This document shows, piece by piece, positions 1 to 4,341 of a DNA stretch of 5,354 bases (its first letter is position 1; each line of letters opens with the position of its first letter). The notes under the pieces were generated by a model, which saw nothing but the letters and a program-made list of their open reading frames with translations, made no database searches and was not told the DNA's origin. The translations under genes and the position numbers were made by a program. Origin of the DNA: Cyanobacteria bacterium UBA8803 (GTDB taxonomy: Bacteria; Cyanobacteriota; Cyanobacteriia; Cyanobacteriales; Coleofasciculaceae); contig DNXU01000315.1 of assembly GCA_003505715.1 (NCBI GenBank), forward strand, positions 810 to 6,163. Direction: 5' to 3'.

Positions 1-21
1 CCCATTCCCCATTCCCCATTC
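1..21. repeat. Heptamer tandem repeat, three copies of CCCATTC
   Basis: Three perfect, contiguous copies of the 7-base unit CCCATTC start the window and are cut by its edge, so the true array may be longer. The unit is a rotation of CCCCATT, which resembles the short tandemly repeated repetitive (STRR) heptamers described in filamentous cyanobacteria. It lies just beyond the stop codon of the small minus-strand gene and has no visible coding role. Confidence 0.8.
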
Positions 22-33
22 CGCTGCGCTGTA

Positions 34-258
34 CTAGATTTTTTCAACGACCTTCACAAATCCATGGCGCACCCCATATATCATCCGCGTGATTGCGTCT
101 TCATCTTCAGCGTTAAACGCCTTATCCAAGGGGGTTGTGATCAATTCATACCAGTCCGCAAAGCTGATCTGCCCCTTTTTCATGGTTTCGGCAAATAAGT
201 AAGGCAGCTGACTGGAACTACTGCTGATTTCCCACCGGTGAACTTTTTGTGTAACCAT
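34..258 (-). CDS. Small uncharacterised cyanobacterial protein, 74 aa
   Basis: The family is not recognised. From the ATG at 258 the product is 74 residues, soluble, with no signal peptide, membrane segment or cysteines. A serine run (SSSSS) near residues 12-16 is followed by a mixed-charge, probably helical remainder including FADWYEL and the acidic stretch NAEDEDA, then a basic, valine-rich C-terminus (HGFVKVVEKI). A longer reading from TTG at 300 would add 14 residues (MTDHTDYFKNRGTR). The ATG is preferred because GGGGA lies 6 bases before it, while the TTG has no Shine-Dalgarno match and is part of the hexamer TTGACA, which could instead be a -35 box. The gene is divergent from pilT across 295 bases, so shared regulation is possible. 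That the ORF is a real gene is inferred from its good ribosome site and ordinary amino acid composition; no function is proposed. Confidence 0.6.
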   Translation of the reverse strand: MVTQKVHRWEISSSSSQLPYLFAETMKKGQISFADWYELITTPLDKAFNAEDEDAITRMIYGVRHGFVKVVEKI

Positions 259-264
259 CCTAGT

Positions 265-269
265 TCCCC
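265..269 (-). promoter_or_regulatory. Ribosome binding site that decides the start of the small gene
   Basis: Read on the minus strand, GGGGA is separated by 6 bases (ACTAGG) from the ATG at 258. Its presence favours that ATG over the in-frame TTG at 300. Confidence 0.5.
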
Positions 270-373
270 GATTCTTAAAATAATCTGTATGATCTGTCAA
301 CTACATCTTAATCAAAAATTTATATTTTATTTGTAAAGCTATGTTAAAAATAACTAACTCTGTTAAATAAGCG

Positions 374-379
374 GATAAT
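374..379 (+). promoter_or_regulatory. Possible -10 element for pilT
   Basis: GATAAT matches the TATAAT consensus at five of six positions and follows an A+T-rich stretch. No good -35 hexamer sits 16-18 bases upstream (TAACTA at 351-356 matches at only two positions). It would have to be a -10-dominated promoter, a class known in cyanobacteria. If correct, the transcript would start near 386 with an untranslated leader of about 170 bases. Confidence 0.25.
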
Positions 380-418
380 GGGAGAGATGAAGTAAGGTAA
401 GAGGTAATTGCCATTATC
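374..418. repeat. Inverted repeat GATAATGG / CCATTATC
   Basis: Two perfect 8-base arms (374-381 and 411-418) are separated by 29 bases. The left arm contains the possible -10 hexamer, so the pair could be a regulator binding site or a long-loop hairpin. Two arms of 8 bases can also pair by chance. Confidence 0.35.
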
Positions 419-433
419 TTCAATTCGAGGTTC

Positions 434-456
434 GGCTCTAAGGACAGCTTAGAGCC
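434..456. repeat. Perfect 9-bp hairpin in the pilT upstream region
   Basis: GGCTCTAAG (434-442) pairs perfectly with CTTAGAGCC (448-456) around a 5-base loop, GACAG. This is compact and GC-balanced, and is the most convincing RNA hairpin in the leader. The downstream sequence is AAGGGATATC, without a U-run, so it is not a standard terminator. It lies about 100 bases before the pilT start and may act in mRNA stability or leader folding. Confidence 0.6.
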
Positions 457-484
457 AAGGGATATCAAGGAATAGAAATTTTAC

Positions 485-508
485 CCTAAAGCTTGGGAAT
501 TCTTTAGG
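485..508. repeat. 7-bp hairpin in the pilT upstream region
   Basis: CCTAAAG (485-491) pairs with CTTTAGG (502-508) around a 10-base loop. It lies between the stronger hairpin at 434-456 and the pilT start. It is weaker alone, but it adds to the impression of a structured leader. Confidence 0.4.
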
Positions 509-553
509 AAACTTCGTAGAATCAGTGCTTGTAGCCAAGTTGTAGTCGAAAGT

Positions 554-1885
554 ATGACAGATCAACAGCGTCCACCAATCGCCCCGCCTCCCCCACCCCG
601 CGTTCCTCCGGCACCTCCACCGCCTAGGAGTGCCGTGCCTCGACCAGCACCATCGGCAGCTACTCAACCACTGCCTGCGCAAACGCTGCCAATGCCGCCA
701 AAAGCTAACCCAACAGCTCCAGTAGCACCCCCCCCTGCGGCTAAGGCACCCCCAAGTGCCCCACCACCAGGGGCACCAACAGCTAAGCCTCGCACTCTAG
801 CACCCAATCCCAATTTATCACCCGGACACCCCACATTAAGTAAGCTCATCCGCGAGGCTTTTGATAAAGGATTTTCTGATATTCACGTTGGAGTCAATGA
901 AGTCCCTCGGATGCGTAACCGAGGTGAAATTGAACTCACTGAATATCCACTGACTGATGAACCTACTTTTATGAGTTGGCTGCGGGAAGTCCTCAGTGAT
1001 GAAGAAATCCGGCGCTTTCAAGACAACCTAGAATTTGATGGTGCAGCTCAGTACGACTTTGCTAGGGTGCGGATTAACATCTTTGACACCCTGACGGGTC
1101 CTGCCATGGTTATGCGATTGATTCCAGTAACAATTTTGACCATGGAACAGCTCCGGTTACCACCAGTCCTGCGAGAGATCTGTCATTACCATAAAGGTTT
1201 AATCTTGGTTACAGGTCCGACGGGTTCGGGTAAGTCCACCACGATGGCGGCGATGATTGACTACATCAATAAGGAGATGCCTAAGCATATCATCACCATC
1301 GAAGACCCAGTTGAATTCGTCCACAAAAGCCGCAAATCTCTGATCAAGCAGCGAGAAGTGGGGATGCATACTCGGAAGTTCGACAATGCTTTAAAAGCAG
1401 CATTGCGCGAAGACCCCGATCTAATTCTGGTAGGGGAAATGCGGGATAAGGAAACGGTCAACACGGCGCTAAAAGCTGCTCAAACCGGTCACTTAGTTAT
1501 GGGTACGTTGCACACGAACAGTGCTGTTAAAACGATTGAGCGGATTCTCAACCTATACAATGCTGATGAGCAAAACGCCATGCGGGTAGCGATCGCTGAA
1601 TCTCTCGTTGCGATCGTTGCTCAGGGTTTGTGCCGCACCACTGATGGCAAACGTGCCGCGTTCCACGACATCCTGATTAATACAGAAGCCATCAAGGATT
1701 ACATCCGCAAGGGTAACTACGATGAAATTGTAGAACTCATGTCTCAAAATGAGTTTGACGGCATGATCACCATGAATAAGTCCTTGTTTAATCTCTATCA
1801 GGAAGGACGGATCACGGAGGAAACAGCTCTGGAAATGTCACCCACTCAAAACGAAATGGCCATGATGCTACGCGGTCGGATTTAG
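554..1885 (+). CDS. pilT: Type IV pilus retraction ATPase, PilT2 type, with proline-rich N-terminus
   Basis: This 443-residue protein is a hexameric cytoplasmic AAA-like motor of the secretion ATPase superfamily that powers pilus retraction. Residues 7 to about 88 form a proline/alanine-rich, probably disordered segment. The PilT N-terminal domain spans about 92-195 and the RecA-like core 205-370. Visible motifs are Walker A GPTGSGKST (221-229), the Asp box with EDP at 250-252, Walker B ending VGEMRD (293-298), the His box GHLVMGTLH (312-320), and AIKDYIRKG (379-387). The last matches the AIRNLIRE motif that marks retraction PilTs rather than extension PilBs. It is longer than a usual PilT (about 340-370 aa) because of the leader. 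No pilB or pilC lies alongside, which fits the second cyanobacterial paralog (pilT2), implicated in phototaxis in Synechocystis; the paralog assignment is from recalled family knowledge. The ATG at 554 is the only sensible start, although its Shine-Dalgarno is weak. The codon at 1883-1885 is TAG. Confidence 0.93.
   Translation: MTDQQRPPIAPPPPPRVPPAPPPPRSAVPRPAPSAATQPLPAQTLPMPPKANPTAPVAPPPAAKAPPSAPPPGAPTAKPRTLAPNPNLSPGHPTLSKLIREAFDKGFSDIHVGVNEVPRMRNRGEIELTEYPLTDEPTFMSWLREVLSDEEIRRFQDNLEFDGAAQYDFARVRINIFDTLTGPAMVMRLIPVTILTMEQLRLPPVLREICHYHKGLILVTGPTGSGKSTTMAAMIDYINKEMPKHIITIEDPVEFVHKSRKSLIKQREVGMHTRKFDNALKAALREDPDLILVGEMRDKETVNTALKAAQTGHLVMGTLHTNSAVKTIERILNLYNADEQNAMRVAIAESLVAIVAQGLCRTTDGKRAAFHDILINTEAIKDYIRKGNYDEIVELMSQNEFDGMITMNKSLFNLYQEGRITEETALEMSPTQNEMAMMLRGRI
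1589..1596. repeat. HIP1 octamer GCGATCGC
   Basis: Exact palindromic HIP1 site inside the pilT coding region, a signature highly over-represented in many cyanobacterial genomes. Confidence 0.9.
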
Positions 1886-1897
1886 TATAGGAATAAA

Positions 1898-1955
1898 GGC
1901 AGGAGTTCAGGAGTGAGCGTGAACATCCTGAACTTCTGTAACTTCAATTCCTGCC
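1898..1955 (+). promoter_or_regulatory. Nested hairpin between pilT and the kaiB-like gene
   Basis: An outer stem, GGCAGGA (1898-1904) with TCCTGCC (1949-1955), encloses an inner stem, AGTTCAGGA (1904-1912) with TCCTGAACT (1926-1934). The two left arms share A1904, so one base must be given up. The inner stem is 9 perfect pairs with a 13-base loop. No U-run follows, so termination is unlikely. A role in mRNA processing, protection of the pilT 3' end, or control of the next gene is more plausible. Confidence 0.5.
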
Positions 1956-1964
1956 CTTGAATTG
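1945..1964 (+). promoter_or_regulatory. Alternative hairpin abutting the kaiB-like ribosome site
   Basis: CAATTC (1945-1950) pairs with GAATTG (1959-1964) around an 8-base loop. Its last base is the first G of the GGGAG ribosome site. Its left arm and loop contain all of TCCTGCC (1949-1955), which is needed by the outer stem of the upstream hairpin, so the two structures compete. Confidence 0.35.
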
Positions 1965-1968
1965 GGAG
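1964..1968 (+). promoter_or_regulatory. Ribosome binding site of the kaiB-like gene
   Basis: GGGAG is followed by 6 bases (TGCTGA) and the ATG at 1975. This good match and spacing fix the start of the gene, and its first base can be drawn into the 1945-1964 hairpin. Confidence 0.65.
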
Positions 1969-1974
1969 TGCTGA

Positions 1975-2880
1975 ATGTTACCCCAGCTATTTAAAGGAAT
2001 TGCCCTCTTTACACCGGGAGGCGATTTAATTTATGGTATCGATCCTAGCAAGCAGGGTCGCTGGCACTTACATTTATGTGTCGGTTTGCAGGAAATCTTT
2101 GGGTTAGCCGAGCCGCCACACTTTTTAGTGCCGGGATATACGGCCACTATCGATCGGTGGCTCGATTCTCAAACCCAAAAAGTAAGAACTTCAGCAGAAA
2201 TTTACCGACCCATACAACATCATCAAGCCTTGCTCAATGCCTTGTTCGGCACTAGTAACTTGGTTTGGCAAGTAGCTCCCTGGCAGGAGGAGTCCTGCGA
2301 TCCGATAGTACTGGAAACTTATCGCGATCGCTTTCCCCAACTCTGGGAAGACCATGACTTGATCGTGCGCTTAGATCGCACCGAACAATTGCCTGACACT
2401 ACTGGGGAAAGTTACTCCCCTCTCACCAACCCCGTTCAAAAAACAGGTTATCCTTCCGAGTACGGAACAACAGCGAACTTAATCAATAATGAAGCCGATC
2501 TGTTGTGGTCATTTGGCCAACGGCCTTCCCCCACCGATTCTATTTGGCTAAGAAGCTCCGACAGTGACTTCCAAGAAATTGCCCCTCCCTCTCAGCCATC
2601 CACTCCCCACAGTTACGTCTTGCGTTTGTTTGTGTCTGGAAACAGTGCCACCACCGAACATACTCTCAAGAAACTGCACGAGATGCTAGAGCAGGCTCTT
2701 CGTTATCCCTACACTCTGAAGGTGATTGATGTTTTTAAACATCCAGATCAAGCTGAAGCCAACCAAATCTCAGCCACACCAACACTGCTCAGAGTTTGGC
2801 CCCAGCCTGTTCGGCGTATAGTAGGTGACTTGAGCAATGTTGAGAACATATTACGGATAATCGGAGTGCCAGAGGATTAA
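1975..2880 (+). CDS. KaiB-like domain protein with long N-terminal extension
   Basis: The product has 301 residues; KaiB itself has about 100. Residues 1 to about 135 form an unrecognised globular region rich in aromatic residues (for example LFTPGGDLIYG at 11-21, then HLHLCVGLQEIFG). Residues about 136-210 are low-complexity and Ser/Pro-rich, probably a linker. Residues 213-299 are clearly KaiB-like: SYVLRLFVSGN, TLKVIDV and ATPTLLRV (267-274), then PVRRIVGDLSN. As recalled, Thermosynechococcus KaiB aligns without gaps at an offset of 206. Lys43 is kept (K249), but Gly89 is Ile295, Asp91 is Gly297 and Tyr94 is Glu300, and the acidic tail is absent. There is no CXXC, so it is not a redox thioredoxin. 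The protein is cytoplasmic, with no signal or membrane segment. It lies 89 bases downstream of pilT in the same direction, suggesting co-transcription. A direct clock role is unproven; like SasA, it may use a KaiB-like fold for protein docking. Confidence 0.88.
   Translation: MLPQLFKGIALFTPGGDLIYGIDPSKQGRWHLHLCVGLQEIFGLAEPPHFLVPGYTATIDRWLDSQTQKVRTSAEIYRPIQHHQALLNALFGTSNLVWQVAPWQEESCDPIVLETYRDRFPQLWEDHDLIVRLDRTEQLPDTTGESYSPLTNPVQKTGYPSEYGTTANLINNEADLLWSFGQRPSPTDSIWLRSSDSDFQEIAPPSQPSTPHSYVLRLFVSGNSATTEHTLKKLHEMLEQALRYPYTLKVIDVFKHPDQAEANQISATPTLLRVWPQPVRRIVGDLSNVENILRIIGVPED
2324..2331. repeat. HIP1 octamer GCGATCGC
   Basis: Exact HIP1 site inside the kaiB-like gene, at the codons for the YRDRF segment of its N-terminal region. 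Confidence 0.9.
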
Positions 2881-2925
2881 TTTTGTTTTGAGTGAGATAT
2901 CCCCAAAAAACTCTGCATTCCTGGA

Positions 2926-2945
2926 GCGTTAAAAAAATACTATAC
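2926..2945 (+). repeat. GCGTTAAAAAAATACTATAC, left copy of an inverted pair
   Basis: This 20-base stretch lies upstream of the cyclase-like gene, in the 131-base gap after the kaiB-like stop. Its GCGTTAAAAAA part recurs inverted at 4315-4325, and its ATACTATA recurs in direct orientation at 4307-4314. It ends 14 bases before the promoter candidate. Chance A/T-richness could explain part of the match. Confidence 0.35.
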
Positions 2946-2959
2946 TGATGCGAACAGAT

Positions 2960-2988
2960 TTGAGATCGCAGCCCTTTGGCGCTATAGT
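2960..2988 (+). promoter_or_regulatory. Sigma-70-type promoter candidate for the cyclase-like gene
   Basis: TTGAGA (2960-2965) and TATAGT (2983-2988) each match consensus at five of six positions and are separated by an optimal 17 bases. Transcription would start near 2995, giving a short leader of about 17-35 bases depending on the start codon used. This suggests the cyclase-like gene can be expressed independently of pilT and the kaiB-like gene. Confidence 0.5.
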
Positions 2989-3029
2989 TAAACCTTCCCA
3001 ACTTAGAACGTTTGACAAAAGTTGAGCTG

Positions 3030-4280
3030 ATGGCTGGCAGATTGAGCAAAACTAAATACTCTCCCTCTCTGTTTGACATTACCCAGGACATTATCGGCGG
3101 GTTACCCCTGAAACTGATTGAGCAGTGGCTGGAGAGAGAGCCAACTCCAGAAGTAGCCTATGAACTCCTCGATCCTTATAAAGTTACTGGCTATAGCGTA
3201 TCATCTGACTCATGCGGCCTGACCAAGCTGACCCAGCAAAGAGGCTTGCTGGAAATTTTGGCGATCGTTAATCAGCCTAAAGAAATTGTTCATGCTTTGG
3301 GTACAGCTATTGGGGGTAAGGGTATTGGTATTTGGGCAGCTGACAATACTCAAATGTTTTATCCGGCATCCGTTAGTGCTGAAACGTTATTGTCCGCACT
3401 ACTGACGGTGCAAGACGAAGTAAGCAAATGCTGCGAAGTCCAAATTGGCATGGGAGCGCACTATGGCGAGTTTTACTTCCTTAGTGGTGGGTTGTATGGG
3501 TTAGAAGCCGATACTATAGAAGCGATTGCTGAAAATGACACCGCAGGTGGTGAGATTGTAATTAGTCAAGCGATTGTCAAGCGCTTGCCTTTAGGCCACG
3601 GTTTTACTCTGGCGAAAAGAAAGGATCTATCAACACCCATTGGGGATATTTTTCAGGTCTTAGATGGCCCGCGTTTGTCTGATGTAAAGGCTGGGAATAA
3701 GAATTATCCCATTCCTTACTCTGAAAGATTTTATGCTGACTTAGTCGAGTATGGCAAACGACTAAGTGACAAGGTATTTGGCAAGCAGTTGAGGGATAAG
3801 TACATCCTGCAAAAAGTGGTTGTACTAATTGAGCGAGAAAGTAGGGAGACGGAAACCCATGAGGTTACTGTGTTCGATAATCTGTCTCTTTCGGCTCTAA
3901 TGAAAGATGTGGGGATGCGGTTGCTGCCCCAGAGTCAGGGTATGGAAATCAAGGTAGTCAGCTCTGTCGGAATTTATACCTTTGATGATGCTGCTGCTGC
4001 TCTTAGTTTTGCCCGATCCTTTCGTGATGAGTTAGCGAAAGAAGGAGTTGCTTGCCGTATTGGTATTGATGCAGGAGCAACGTTAGTTTTTGATTTAGCT
4101 GTTGGTGGTAAGGATATTGCTGGTATGCCTGTGAATCTGGCTTCAAAAATGGCTCAAGATAAGGGTGAATTTGGTAAATTGTATCTGAGTGGGGGCATGA
4201 AAGATTTTTTAGATGTGAGTGAGTTTACAGAAATTCACTATACAGTTTCTGGGGTAGAAATTACTGTATACCAGGACTGA
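3030..4280 (+). CDS. Two-domain class III adenylate/guanylate cyclase-like protein
   Basis: The product has 416 residues from the ATG at 3030. A TTG at 3012 would add MTKVEL, and an in-frame TAG at 2985 excludes anything longer. Neither start has a strong ribosome site (only GAG at 3024-3026). After an N-terminal region of about 52 residues come two cyclase-fold domains. Domain 1 (about 53-212) has SDSCGLTKL, whose Asp60 matches the first metal aspartate, and AAD with Asp105 matching the second, 45 residues apart as in the family; its Asn and Arg positions are Glu164 and Glu168. Domain 2 (about 258-416) has EIK (Lys308), then DIAGMPVNLASK, giving Asp362, Asn369 and Lys373 at the adenine, ribose and transition-state Arg positions, but Glu268 and Ser312 replace the metal aspartates. 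The domains therefore look complementary, like C1 and C2 of animal adenylyl cyclases. No membrane or sensor domain is seen. It may make cAMP from one composite site or be a nucleotide-binding pseudoenzyme. Confidence 0.8.
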   Translation: MAGRLSKTKYSPSLFDITQDIIGGLPLKLIEQWLEREPTPEVAYELLDPYKVTGYSVSSDSCGLTKLTQQRGLLEILAIVNQPKEIVHALGTAIGGKGIGIWAADNTQMFYPASVSAETLLSALLTVQDEVSKCCEVQIGMGAHYGEFYFLSGGLYGLEADTIEAIAENDTAGGEIVISQAIVKRLPLGHGFTLAKRKDLSTPIGDIFQVLDGPRLSDVKAGNKNYPIPYSERFYADLVEYGKRLSDKVFGKQLRDKYILQKVVVLIERESRETETHEVTVFDNLSLSALMKDVGMRLLPQSQGMEIKVVSSVGIYTFDDAAAALSFARSFRDELAKEGVACRIGIDAGATLVFDLAVGGKDIAGMPVNLASKMAQDKGEFGKLYLSGGMKDFLDVSEFTEIHYTVSGVEITVYQD

Positions 4281-4341
4281 GTTGAGAAGTTGATAAGGGC
4301 AGCGGAATACTATATTTTTTAACGCTAAGGACGCAGAATTT
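4281..4341. other. Convergent intergenic gap, no clear terminator
   Basis: The 61 bases between the converging cyclase-like gene and cofG hold a T6 run (4315-4320) and the repeat-like stretch described separately. No GC-rich stem immediately precedes a T-run in either direction. A weak pair, CGCAGAA (4332-4338) with TTCTGCG (4365-4371), has a 26-base loop and extends into the end of cofG. Confidence 0.5.
4306..4325 (-). repeat. AATACTATATTTTTTAACGC, right copy of an inverted pair
   Basis: On the minus strand this reads GCGTTAAAAAATATAGTATT, resembling the 2926-2945 stretch. It sits in the convergent gap just after the cyclase-like stop. The following TAAGGACGCAGA resembles the ACGC/GCAGA-type intergenic repeats common in cyanobacteria, which is recalled rather than computed here. 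Confidence 0.35.

Larger units (their letters stand above)
259..553. other. Divergent intergenic region with structured pilT leader
   Basis: No convincing gene lies between the two divergent genes. Positions 301-370 are strongly A+T-rich and are the likely promoter zone for one or both directions. Positions 374-508 contain three separate perfect inverted repeats (8, 9 and 7 base pairs), listed individually. None is followed by a run of T, so none looks like an intrinsic terminator. The 45 bases immediately before the pilT ATG show no strong Shine-Dalgarno sequence, only GAAAG ending 2 bases before the start. Confidence 0.6.

Noticed and set aside
1..21. CRISPR array
   Set aside because: The repeated unit is 7 bases with no spacers, which is a simple tandem repeat.
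295..300. TTGACA as a full promoter for the small gene
   Set aside because: The -35 match is perfect, but the hexamer 17 bases on (TAAGAA) is poor and would leave a leader too short to hold the ribosome site.
449..682. Minus-strand open frame of 77 codons across the pilT start
   Set aside because: It is antisense to the C-rich pilT leader, and its Arg/Trp-rich translation is what proline-rich DNA gives in the opposite strand.
664..849. Minus-strand Gly/Ala-rich open frame inside pilT
   Set aside because: It is a shadow of the proline/alanine-rich segment; the low-complexity composition is explained by the sense gene.
1975..2880. Core clock gene kaiB
   Set aside because: The protein is three times the length of KaiB, lacks the KaiB tail, has changes at key positions, and no kaiA or kaiC is adjacent.
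2881..2960. Terminator after the kaiB-like gene
   Set aside because: The A/T-rich runs and short pairings such as GAGT with ACTC give only 4 base pairs, and no stem precedes a T-run.
2789..3091. Minus-strand 100-codon open frame spanning the gap before the cyclase-like gene
   Set aside because: It overlaps the conserved end of the KaiB domain and the cyclase start, and its translation resembles no known protein. Two well-supported genes explain the ends.
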